Assembly (NCBI GenBank): GCA_964623635.1
Contig: CAZUUA010000003.1
Span: 62,001-126,000 of the forward strand
From: UMGS1696 sp964623635
GTDB taxonomy: Bacteria; Bacillota; Clostridia; Oscillospirales; CAG-272
DNA length: 64,000 nt
Direction of reading: 5' to 3'
Shown: piece by piece, positions 8,013-18,804 of the stretch
Numbering within the stretch: position 1 is the first letter of the stretch
Layout: each line of letters opens with the position of its first letter
Notes under the pieces: generated by a model
The model's database searches: none
What the model saw: only the letters and a program-made list of their open reading frames with translations
What the model was told of the DNA's origin: nothing
Made by a program: the position numbers and the translations under genes

Positions 8013-8896
8013 TGGAACCGCAGGCAAAAACGATCGGAGAGCGGATCCGGCAGCTGCGCAACAAACGGGGACTGACCCAAAAGGAATTGGCAGGCGAGCA
8101 GATGACCCGGAATATGCTGAGTCTGATCGAAACAGGTAGTGCACTTCCGTCGCTGGCGTCTCTTGCGTATTTAGCAGAGGTCTTGGAGGTGCCGGTGGAT
8201 TACTTTTTCTCCAGCACAGAGGAGGATGAAGGACGCTATATCAAGCTTTCGCTGATCGATGGGCTGCGGCAGCATTACCAGGAAGGACGATATGCCGATT
8301 GTGTCACACAGATCCAGGCCATGCCAGCTTCGGCCGTGGACGATGAGGTCGCTCTGATCGGTGCGCACGCCGGCCTTTGTATCGCCTTGGAAAGTGCTGC
8401 TGCGTACGAACTCAAAACGGCGGCAGGTCACCTAAAAAATGCACAGGAATATGTACAGAAAACGGTGTATGCCAGCGAAGACCTGCGCAAGGCTATCGTA
8501 TACTATAAGGAGCTATTTGCACTGCTGCCGGTTTCGCAGGAGTTTCCGGAGCGTGTCACAGACCTACGAGATGCCAGTGGCTATATCCCGGCAGAAATGC
8601 TGTTGTATCTGGGTTCCCTGCGGCTGGTCAGTCGTGGGGCTGTCAGCGGAAAGGAATTTCCCAAGGATTCTCCTGCTGCCAAACATATCCAGGCCTTGGC
8701 TGCATTGGCCTCCAACCGCACCGATCTGGCAGTACGCTTGCTGCATGAGCTGGCACAGGACAATACACTTCCCTTTTTCATGCGATTCCGGGTATACTGT
8801 GACCTGGAGGATGCAGCTGGTGATGCCGGTGAATACAGGATCGCCTACATGGCAGCACGAAAAAAATTGGACCTATTGGAGAACGCAAAAAAATAG
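8012..8896 (+). CDS. XRE-type regulator with TPR-like C-terminal region
   Basis: A 294-residue regulator. Residues ~8-62 form a Cro/C1-type helix-turn-helix (IGERIRQLRNKRGLTQKELA, then MTRNMLSLIETGSALPSLASL), followed by the VPVDYFF linker seen in many such proteins. The rest is alpha-helical, with repeat-like pairs of helices (YQEGRYADCV; FRVYCDLEDAAGDAGEYRIAYMAA) of the kind found in TPR regulators that sense peptides or partners. ATG 8012 shares one base with the stop of the DivIVA-like gene, so the two are translationally coupled. The GH3 glycosidase follows 15 bp later and may be in the same transcript. Target genes are unknown. Confidence 0.75.
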   Translation: MEPQAKTIGERIRQLRNKRGLTQKELAGEQMTRNMLSLIETGSALPSLASLAYLAEVLEVPVDYFFSSTEEDEGRYIKLSLIDGLRQHYQEGRYADCVTQIQAMPASAVDDEVALIGAHAGLCIALESAAAYELKTAAGHLKNAQEYVQKTVYASEDLRKAIVYYKELFALLPVSQEFPERVTDLRDASGYIPAEMLLYLGSLRLVSRGAVSGKEFPKDSPAAKHIQALAALASNRTDLAVRLLHELAQDNTLPFFMRFRVYCDLEDAAGDAGEYRIAYMAARKKLDLLENAKK

Positions 8897-8911
8897 AAAA
8901 GGAGTATTGGT

Positions 8912-11014
8912 ATGAGCAAAACAAAAGATTGGGCAAGAAAACAGGCACAGGAGCTGGTGAGCCACATGACGGTGGAAGAAAAGGCCTCGCAGCTCTTGTA
9001 CAATTCTCCTGCTATCGAGCGGCTGGGGATCGAGGAGTACAACTGGTGGAACGAAGCATCCCACGGGTTGGCTCGTTCCGGTATGGCAACTGTATTTCCA
9101 CACGCCATCGGATTGGCTGCTGCCTTTGATCCGGCGCTGCTGCACGAGGTCGGTGATACCGTATCCACGGAAGCCAGAGCCAAGTACAACAACAGCGTTG
9201 CCCACAACGACAGAGACATCTACAAAGGTCTGACGTTCTGGACGCCAAACATCAATATCTTCCGGGATCCACGCTGGGGCAGAGGGCAGGAGACCTTTGG
9301 AGAAGACCCATATCTGACATCCGTTCTGGCAATGTCCTACATCGATGGCTTGCAGGGAGAAGGAGAATACCTGAAGTCCGCTGCCTGTGCCAAGCATTTT
9401 GCGGTACATTCCGGTCCGGAGGCACTGCGTCACCAGTTCAATGCAGAGGTATCTGACAAGGATCTGTGGGAGACCTATCTGCCGGCATTCTATTGGTCGG
9501 TACGGGATGGCGTTGCCGGTGTTATGGGTGCTTACAATCGTACCAACGGCTATCCCTGCTGTGCACAGCCTACGTTGATGCAGGAGATCCTGCGGGAAAA
9601 ATGGGGCTTTGACGGGTATTTTGTATCCGACTGCTGGGCAATATCCGACATTTGCAAATTCCACCACTTCACAGATACCATGACCGAGGCTGCTGCTACT
9701 GCGATCCGGACCGGCTGTGACCTGAACTGCGGCGACACCTATTACCATTTGCTGGAAGCCTATGAGCAGGATCTGATCACGGAAGATGATATCACCCGTG
9801 CGGCAGAAAATGTCTTTACCATCCGGTATCGCCTGGGTGAGTTTGCTGCGGAGCGTCCCTATGCCGATATTCCCTTTGAAAAGTTGGACTGCGCAGAGCA
9901 CCGAGCATTGAACCTGCACGCTGCGGAAGAATCCATCGTACTGCTGAAGAACGACAATTATTTGCCATTGGATGTACACACGACCCAAAATATCGCTGTG
10001 ATCGGGCCCAATGCCATGTCTGTGGTGGCGCTGGAAGGCAACTACAATGGTATGGCTTCGGAATATATCACGGTGGCCGATGGTGTGCGCCGGGTCTTCA
10101 CAGATGCCCATGTACGGGTCGCCAAGGGTACCAATATTTGGCTGGATAAGCGTAACGACTGTACCGGCTTCTCCAATATGATCAGCGAAGGGATCGCCTA
10201 TGCCCAGCACGCAGATGTCACGATCCTGTGCCTGGGTTTGGACTGCCACATCGAAGGCGAAGAGACCGGCGTCCGCAACGAATACTTTGACAACGGCGAC
10301 AAGGTACAGTTGGGTCTGCCGAAGACGCAGATGGATCTGGCAGAGGCTGTTTGCGACGTCTGTGACAATGTGATCGTGGTAGTGCTGGCCGGCAGTGCTG
10401 TGACGCTCAGCGAAAAACTGACTCGTCATGCCAAGGCGATCCTCCACGGCTGGTATCCCGGTGCAGTGGGTGGACTGGCGATTGCACGGCTGATCGGCGG
10501 TTTGTGTTCTCCCAGCGGACGACTGCCGGTGACCTTCTATCGACAGATCGAGGACATTCCTGCCTTCACCGAATATGGTATGGAAGGCAGAACCTATCGG
10601 TATTTCCGGGGTGAACCGCTGTATCCCTTCGGCTATGGTCTGTCCTACACCCACTTCCGGTATGCAGATCCCAAGGTCACAGCAGAGACGGAGGACACGC
10701 TGACCCTTTCGGTTTCGGTATCGAATGTGGGAGACATGGAAGGGATCGAAAAGGTACAGGTGTATGGCAGCTTTACCGATTCCCGTACGGCCACGCCGAT
10801 CTGTCAGCTGTGTGGCATTCAGGCCGTTCGGTTGGCCCCTGGTGAAGAAGCGATCGTGACCCTGACGATCCAAAAGTATTGGTTGAAGGCAGTGCTGGCC
10901 GACGGTGCTCGTGTTGCCCCGGATGGAAAGATCACCTTGTCCGTAGGCGGTCATCAGCCGGATGCCCGAAGCGCCGCACTCTGCGAAGACGCTTTGGTGA
11001 CGATCACCTTATAA
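8912..11014 (+). CDS. GH3 beta-glycosidase (beta-xylosidase/glucosidase type)
   Basis: A 700-residue glycoside hydrolase family 3 enzyme that removes a terminal beta-linked sugar from oligosaccharides. Order of domains: TIM barrel (~15-310) with NWWNEASHG, the RDPRWGRGQETFGEDP motif, KHFAVHSGPE and the nucleophile motif GFDGYFVSDCWAIS (Asp240); an alpha/beta sandwich (~340-560) with GLDCHIEGEE; and a C-terminal fibronectin-III-like domain. NWWNEA and the SDCWAI nucleophile context are typical of the xylan 1,4-beta-xylosidase branch, so xylosides are the likelier substrate, but glucosides cannot be excluded. No signal peptide, so it acts in the cytoplasm on imported sugars. The start has AAAAGGAG at 8-9 bases. 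It converges on a GH42 gene. Confidence 0.9.
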   Translation: MSKTKDWARKQAQELVSHMTVEEKASQLLYNSPAIERLGIEEYNWWNEASHGLARSGMATVFPHAIGLAAAFDPALLHEVGDTVSTEARAKYNNSVAHNDRDIYKGLTFWTPNINIFRDPRWGRGQETFGEDPYLTSVLAMSYIDGLQGEGEYLKSAACAKHFAVHSGPEALRHQFNAEVSDKDLWETYLPAFYWSVRDGVAGVMGAYNRTNGYPCCAQPTLMQEILREKWGFDGYFVSDCWAISDICKFHHFTDTMTEAAATAIRTGCDLNCGDTYYHLLEAYEQDLITEDDITRAAENVFTIRYRLGEFAAERPYADIPFEKLDCAEHRALNLHAAEESIVLLKNDNYLPLDVHTTQNIAVIGPNAMSVVALEGNYNGMASEYITVADGVRRVFTDAHVRVAKGTNIWLDKRNDCTGFSNMISEGIAYAQHADVTILCLGLDCHIEGEETGVRNEYFDNGDKVQLGLPKTQMDLAEAVCDVCDNVIVVVLAGSAVTLSEKLTRHAKAILHGWYPGAVGGLAIARLIGGLCSPSGRLPVTFYRQIEDIPAFTEYGMEGRTYRYFRGEPLYPFGYGLSYTHFRYADPKVTAETEDTLTLSVSVSNVGDMEGIEKVQVYGSFTDSRTATPICQLCGIQAVRLAPGEEAIVTLTIQKYWLKAVLADGARVAPDGKITLSVGGHQPDARSAALCEDALVTITL

Positions 11015-11030
11015 TCCCTGTTCCATACAA

Positions 11031-11070
11031 AAACAGCATACCCCTGTCATATGGGATATGCTGTTTTTTT
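11031..11070. terminator. Bidirectional terminator between GH3 and GH42
   Basis: AAACAGCATA pairs with TATGCTGTTT, with seven T on the plus side and five on the minus side. Confidence 0.85.
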
Positions 11071-11108
11071 GCTCGAAAGTATTTTTATACCATATACACA
11101 CCGATCGT

Positions 11109-13067
11109 TCAAACACGCTTGAGTACGTGTACACCGTAGGGCTCGATCTGCATCGTACCCGCATCATAGGTCACGCTGGTCAGCAGGTCTTCCATCGGTA
11201 CATCCAATTGGATGGTCGCACTTGCGTTGCCAACCTCGCACAGGATCAGACCTTCTTCGGTACCCGTACGATCGGCGGCTACCAGCATACCGGTGGTCGT
11301 ATGAGGCACGATACCAGCCTCTGCCATAGCCAGACGATACAGCTTGTCCAGATTTCCTTCCGACGGCAGCGTACCGCACAGGATCACCGCACCCTTGCCA
11401 CAGGGGATCTTGCCAACGATGGTCTTGCCGCAAAGTGCGCTGTGTCCTGCCGTAACATTTGCCCATACTTCACCATTTTCCGGCAAGGTATAGCATTCTG
11501 CCCAGCGGCGACAGGTCAGTTCGGTGCCGTCCTGCCATGCTGTTTTCAGGACAGAACCATCGGTGGGCACGGAGTACGCCAGCCGGATTCCCAGCAGGTC
11601 TTCCAACATACCCATAGCACGGTCGGTATAATGGGCGCCGATGTCGTTACGTACGTCAGTCAGAGGACCTGCGACCCAGATGCCACCGTCTTCTACCCAA
11701 GCCTTAATCCGTTCTGCCAAATCGCCGTCTTCTAAGGTCATGAGCAGCGGAGAGATCAGCAGCTTGTAGCCGTCCAGAGTATGCTTGGCACCGATCACGT
11801 CCGGACAAATACCACAACGCAACAGTGCTTTATGCATACCGATCACTTCCCCACTGTAGTTCAGACCATCCACCACGGGCTGCTGCTCAAAAAGGTTCCA
11901 GCTGCGAGAGGTGAAATGCATGGCGACTTTGGCAGATACCTTGGTGTTTTCGATAAAATCGGACGCCTTGGCAAATTCTTCTGCAGTCTGCTGGATCTCA
12001 CCGAATACATGACAGGGACGACCTTCCGGAGACAGCACAGAGCCATGGGTCAGCTCATGTCCGGCCCAATGCTGCCGCCACAGCCAGTACATATTCGCTT
12101 CTCCACCCAGTGCGACAGGTAACCAAGAATTGACACGGCAATAGCCTTCCGGCTTCAGTGTTTGACCAATGGAAACAGAACCGTTCCAGGTAGTGGCAGT
12201 TTCGGTATTCCAGAAGGGTCTATCTTTGAGGGTACGCAGAAAATCGAACCAGAACACCACTTCATGCAGATTGCCTGGCACATTGTAATGGTTGAACTGC
12301 ACCACGTCCAGCGGTTCGGTCATACCTTCGTAGTCCAAACCGTTCAGCGGCATCATGTCGGTACCGATGGGTGCGTTCGTATACTGCCGCAGGATAGCTG
12401 CCTGCCGATGCATGAAATCCATATCGGCTTTGTGGTGTGCCAGTCTCCAATCCAGGTTGATGTGGGGATTGTGCCATGCGTTGTTTGCAATCGGCACGTC
12501 GTCAAAGCTGTCGTAGGCCTGGCTGAACAGATTCAGATTCCATCTGGCATTCAGTTCTTCGATGGTGCCGTATTTCTCTTTGAGGAAATCGTGGAATGCC
12601 TTGACGCAGTGAGAACAGGTACAGCCTGCACCCCATGTGTAGATCTCGTTGTCCAGCTGCCAGCCAATGACCGCCGGATCCTTGCCGAATTCCCGACCCA
12701 TGGCGTGAACAATGGCATCGGAGGCTTCGAGATAATGGGGATTGTTGGAGCAGCAGTGCCGTCTGCCGCCATGACGTGTGCCGGGGTGTATTACATCCGG
12801 GAACGCACGGGACAGCCAGATCGGTGGCGTTGCGGTGGGTGTGCCCAGGATCACAGCGATACCGGCTTCGTGCAGAGCATCCACCACATAGTGCAGCCAA
12901 TCGAAATCGTACATACCACGCACCGGCTCCATTTTGCGCCAGGCGAATTCACCGATACGGGCACAGGTGATCCCGGCTTCCTGCATCATATGGATGTCGT
13001 AGGCGATCTCTTTGGTATCCCAATCTTCCGGGTAATACGCACATCCTAAAAACGGTTTTATGATCAT
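11109..13067 (-). CDS. GH42 beta-galactosidase
   Basis: A 652-residue glycoside hydrolase family 42 enzyme that releases galactose from beta-galactosides. The start FLGCAYYPEDW is typical. The acid/base glutamate is in GWQLDNE (Glu141) and the nucleophile in PFWNTET (Glu289). Cys106 with CTCSHC (149-154) would form the zinc site known from GH42. A trimerisation domain with a glutamine-amidotransferase-like fold follows (~395-590), then a small beta domain. No signal peptide, so cytoplasmic. Start has GGGAGG at 6 bases. The promoter region holds a perfect dyad (13092-13106), suggesting local repression. Convergent with the GH3 gene, so both belong to a glycan-use locus. Confidence 0.93.
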   Translation of the reverse strand: MIIKPFLGCAYYPEDWDTKEIAYDIHMMQEAGITCARIGEFAWRKMEPVRGMYDFDWLHYVVDALHEAGIAVILGTPTATPPIWLSRAFPDVIHPGTRHGGRRHCCSNNPHYLEASDAIVHAMGREFGKDPAVIGWQLDNEIYTWGAGCTCSHCVKAFHDFLKEKYGTIEELNARWNLNLFSQAYDSFDDVPIANNAWHNPHINLDWRLAHHKADMDFMHRQAAILRQYTNAPIGTDMMPLNGLDYEGMTEPLDVVQFNHYNVPGNLHEVVFWFDFLRTLKDRPFWNTETATTWNGSVSIGQTLKPEGYCRVNSWLPVALGGEANMYWLWRQHWAGHELTHGSVLSPEGRPCHVFGEIQQTAEEFAKASDFIENTKVSAKVAMHFTSRSWNLFEQQPVVDGLNYSGEVIGMHKALLRCGICPDVIGAKHTLDGYKLLISPLLMTLEDGDLAERIKAWVEDGGIWVAGPLTDVRNDIGAHYTDRAMGMLEDLLGIRLAYSVPTDGSVLKTAWQDGTELTCRRWAECYTLPENGEVWANVTAGHSALCGKTIVGKIPCGKGAVILCGTLPSEGNLDKLYRLAMAEAGIVPHTTTGMLVAADRTGTEEGLILCEVGNASATIQLDVPMEDLLTSVTYDAGTMQIEPYGVHVLKRV

Positions 13068-13091
13068 ATTGAACCTCCCATAGGTAGCTTT

Positions 13092-13106
13092 TGGTATAGT
13101 ATACCA
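13092..13106. promoter_or_regulatory. Perfect dyad upstream of the GH42 gene, candidate operator
   Basis: TGGTATA-G-TATACCA, a perfect 7+1+7 palindrome 25 bp before the GH42 start codon. Read on the minus strand it contains TATACT, a likely -10 element, so a bound regulator would block the promoter. No clear -35 is visible. Confidence 0.5.
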
Positions 13107-13147
13107 TATTTTCCCCGAAAATGGAAGAGGAAAATCACAACTTTTAC

Positions 13148-13181
13148 AAAAAAGGAGGACATCCGCAGATGCTCTCCTTTT
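13148..13181 (-). terminator. Terminator of the secA cluster
   Basis: AAAAGGAG..CATC pairs with GATG..CTCCTTTT and is followed by a run of six T on the minus strand, 13 bp after the last gene's stop. Confidence 0.8.
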
Positions 13182-13193
13182 GGGTATACAGTT

Positions 13194-14561
13194 TTATATG
13201 TCACCGGACACACGGGCATAGATCTCATCCCGGATCCTGGCGGTGGCAGCGTAGGTTTGTGCGATCCACAGCAATGTGATGATCACACAGATCACGCCCA
13301 TGGAGGCCACGTCCACCAGCGCATACCGGTACGCACAGGCAGCGATGGTATTCACCAACGCCAATGCCGCATTCAGTAGCAGCTGGGAACCTGCCATATT
13401 GGTCAGCTCTACATTGCGATCCTGCGCATGGTACTGCACATGGGTGGTGTCTCCGCCGTAGGTTTGGAGATGCAGCCGGATCGCACGCCAATATACCACC
13501 AAAAACAGCAGCAGTCCGGCAAAAGCAGCGATGTACTCTACCGTCTCCGTAGCTGCCATAGCGTAATAGCGAACATAGGCTTTGTCGATCCACTCCACGG
13601 CTTCGACTTGATAATCGTCAAAATATCGGATCTGCTGGATCAGGTTCCACACGGACAGACCCGCACGGATCACGGCAAAGGGGATCACAGCATAGGACAG
13701 CTTTTCATCCTTTCCGATCCACAGGACAGCAGCGATCAAAAATCCGGCAGAAATAGCACCCACCATCACGTTCACGCCGTCAAACACACAAAACAGAGAG
13801 GTCACGACGGCTGCCAGGTAACAATAGGATACCTTCTTCATACGCATGGCGCAGAACAATTCGTTTCTTGGTAGGATGTCCCGTTTGTATTTTTGCTGCA
13901 GACGAGCGACAAATGCCGTATCCTTACGAATGCCATTCCAATACCGGTAGGTGCGTACATACCAGGCCACACCCACGATCACCACGATCAGTCCCAGTAG
14001 AACATACAGGAATGGCTTATAATCGGAATAGCGAAGAGATATCGTATTGACGGTACCCACATAATCGTACAGCTGCAAGGCGGTCAGCTCCGGTGCGATG
14101 GAACAAGCGATACGCAGGCCGTAGAACACCCATGCAGAGCGCAGCCAATGTGCACCCAGCTCCACACGTCTTCCCTTTTCTGTATTCCCTTTATGTACCT
14201 TTTTGGCATAAACTGCTTCGCCTTGGTACCACAGCCCGGCAAAGTCAAAGCCTTCCTTCAACTCCTTGGTTGCCGGAATAAAGTACAGCAGCTCCAAAAT
14301 GGAAAAGACAAAGGTGAGCAGCAGCATACCGGAATCCGAAACCATCGGCCACAGCAAAATGGAAAAGACTTTCACCAACTCTATAAGTGCCAGCTTCCCG
14401 AATTTGTCTCTCGCCTCAGACAAGTGATCCACAAACAATGCTGTTTGAGACAGGCCCTTCATGATCAGGAAAAAACCAATGCAGTCCGGCAAAAGATCCA
14501 GCACGTGGATCACGGGGTTTATCAGAAACAGAAAGCCCACAAGAATATATCCGATCCCCAT
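13194..14561 (-). CDS. Polytopic membrane protein of unknown function
   Basis: A 455-residue integral membrane protein with about ten hydrophobic segments, starting MGIGYILVGFLFLINPVIHV, where a membrane helix begins at once. A hydrophilic part at ~115-140 (QGEAVYAKKVHKGNTEKGRR) separates the first membrane segments from the rest. I recognise no enzymatic motif. The open frame extends far upstream, but ATG 14561 has AAAGGAG at 6 bases and begins just after the previous stop, so it is the start. It is the third gene of secA-membrane protein-membrane protein, 10 bp behind its neighbour, and both membrane proteins share a DLLPDxIGFFL-like or MGFGLLLF-like hydrophobic start, hinting at joint function. 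Confidence 0.7.
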   Translation of the reverse strand: MGIGYILVGFLFLINPVIHVLDLLPDCIGFFLIMKGLSQTALFVDHLSEARDKFGKLALIELVKVFSILLWPMVSDSGMLLLTFVFSILELLYFIPATKELKEGFDFAGLWYQGEAVYAKKVHKGNTEKGRRVELGAHWLRSAWVFYGLRIACSIAPELTALQLYDYVGTVNTISLRYSDYKPFLYVLLGLIVVIVGVAWYVRTYRYWNGIRKDTAFVARLQQKYKRDILPRNELFCAMRMKKVSYCYLAAVVTSLFCVFDGVNVMVGAISAGFLIAAVLWIGKDEKLSYAVIPFAVIRAGLSVWNLIQQIRYFDDYQVEAVEWIDKAYVRYYAMAATETVEYIAAFAGLLLFLVVYWRAIRLHLQTYGGDTTHVQYHAQDRNVELTNMAGSQLLLNAALALVNTIAACAYRYALVDVASMGVICVIITLLWIAQTYAATARIRDEIYARVSGDI

Positions 14562-14571
14562 ATTTTCTCCT

Positions 14572-15303
14572 TTATTTCTTCTTTGTCTTTTTCTTTTTGG
14601 TACCACGACGTTTTGCTTTTTCCGCTGCCTTTTTTTCGGCTTCCTCCAGCGCAAGCTCCATGGACTGCTTGCGATAGGCGTTCTTTTTGTCTTCCACACG
14701 GTCAAAAGCATCGCTGAGCTTATTGAGCAGTGGGATCTTGGAACGGCGGTTTTCCATGGGGTCTCCATCGGCCGGATACAGCATACCGAAGCAGGAATGG
14801 AACAGCAGGACATTGACGATCATGCACGCCCAGAAATACAGGTACACCAACAGGCTCACGTAGGAGATCACGTCCGGAATCCGGAACGAAAGCAAAACGG
14901 TACCAAAGTACAGCACATAGTACATAATGCTCATGACCAGATTGCGCATGGCTTTTTCGGCAAGTCCCGGACATTCCGCACCGGAGGCGATTCCACGGGT
15001 ACCCAGCAGGATACACACGTGCATACCCAGGGCAGACAACGCTTTGGCACTATCCAAAAGAATATCCAGCGTACTGCCGTTTTCCAGCTTATGCAGGGAC
15101 AACAGCACACCGGCCACCAGTGCCAGTATGGTAAAGACCACACCGGCACCGGCAGCACCCCGGAAATATCGATTGTACTCGGCCAGCTTGGTGAAGGCAT
15201 ACAGCATCACCAGGGCACCGATCACATCCGCAAAGAAATACGCTTGTGAGATGGTAAAGGCAAAGGTCAAAAAATACCCAAATAGTAACAGTCCAAAGCC
15301 CAT
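14572..15303 (-). CDS. Membrane protein with basic C-terminal tail
   Basis: A 243-residue protein with about six hydrophobic segments over residues 1-180, then a cytoplasm-compatible tail that ends in a very basic run (KAKRRGTKKKKTKKK). No catalytic motif is recognisable. It starts 5 bp after the secA stop and is followed 10 bp later by a second membrane protein, so the three are almost certainly one transcript. The lysine tail could bind nucleic acid or acidic membrane lipid, but that is only a guess from charge. Function unknown. Confidence 0.7.
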   Translation of the reverse strand: MGFGLLLFGYFLTFAFTISQAYFFADVIGALVMLYAFTKLAEYNRYFRGAAGAGVVFTILALVAGVLLSLHKLENGSTLDILLDSAKALSALGMHVCILLGTRGIASGAECPGLAEKAMRNLVMSIMYYVLYFGTVLLSFRIPDVISYVSLLVYLYFWACMIVNVLLFHSCFGMLYPADGDPMENRRSKIPLLNKLSDAFDRVEDKKNAYRKQSMELALEEAEKKAAEKAKRRGTKKKKTKKK

Positions 15304-15308
15304 GGAGA

Positions 15309-18089
<2,781 letters not shown>

Positions 18090-18242
18090 TGTTTGACCAG
18101 CGCATACTCCTCTATTGTTTTTATAGTTTTTGGTTTTGGGTTCGCTAACACGTTATCCGTATTATTATACTACTTTTTTATGGATATTGGTAGTTGTAAT
18201 TGTAAATTTATTGCTTCACGGCAACTTTTTTTTGCAAAAAAC

Positions 18243-18271
18243 TTGCCAAACGCCGTTTCGTGCGATATAAT
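18243..18271 (+). promoter_or_regulatory. Promoter of trmL
   Basis: TTGCCA, 17-bp spacer, TATAAT on the plus strand, 36 bp before the trmL start. Confidence 0.8.
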
Positions 18272-18306
18272 ATCAGTCAGATCGAATCGAAAGGATGTGT
18301 TGATTT

Positions 18307-18804
18307 TTGTCTTCCCTTCTGAACATTGTACTCCACCAGCCGGAGATCCCACAGAACACCGGCAACATTGCCCGTACCTGTGCGGCCACCGGTGCCTCTT
18401 TGCACATCATCAAGCCCATGGGATTCACCATCGATGACCGTAAGCTCAAGCGTGCCGGACTGGACTACTGGCATTTGCTGGACATCACCTACTATGAGGA
18501 TCTATCCGACTTCTATGCACGAAATCCGGCGGCGGCTGTGTATTACTTCACGACCAAGGCACCTCGTGCGTACACGGAGGTTGCGTATCCTCTGCCGACA
18601 TACATCATGTTTGGCAAGGAAACGGCCGGGTTGCCGGAGGATCTATTGCAGGCACACTTGGATCACTGCGTACGTATCCCCATGCGAGAATCCCTGCGGA
18701 GTCTGAATCTGTCCAACTCGGTCGCCATTGCGGTATACGAGGTACTGCGGCAGCACGATTTTCCCATGCAACAGCTGGGATCGGATTATCTCACGGCGAA
18801 ATGA
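18307..18804 (+). CDS. trmL: tRNA (cytidine/uridine 2'-O) wobble methyltransferase
   Basis: A 165-residue SPOUT methyltransferase of the TrmL type, which methylates the ribose of position 34 in certain leucine tRNAs with S-adenosylmethionine. Seen in the sequence: HQPEIPQNTGNIARTCAATG at the N-terminus, the knot residues FGKETAGLPEDLL, and the SAM-loop RIPMRESLRSLNLSNSVAIAVYE. Length matches the family. The start is TTG 18307, with AAAGGAT about 10 bases before; no ATG is possible in this frame because the nearby ATG leads to a stop. It runs head-on into cls with no base between the two stop codons. Confidence 0.9.
   Translation: MSSLLNIVLHQPEIPQNTGNIARTCAATGASLHIIKPMGFTIDDRKLKRAGLDYWHLLDITYYEDLSDFYARNPAAAVYYFTTKAPRAYTEVAYPLPTYIMFGKETAGLPEDLLQAHLDHCVRIPMRESLRSLNLSNSVAIAVYEVLRQHDFPMQQLGSDYLTAK

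Noticed and set aside
8873..10954. A mobile element or transposase in the glycosidase region
   Set aside because: No transposase motif, terminal inverted repeats or target duplications were found here or elsewhere in the window.
18090..18180. secA promoter at the minus-strand TATAAT near 18167
   Set aside because: The -10 is good, but the sequence 17 bp upstream (TACCAA) is poor; the region is AT-rich and chance matches are likely.
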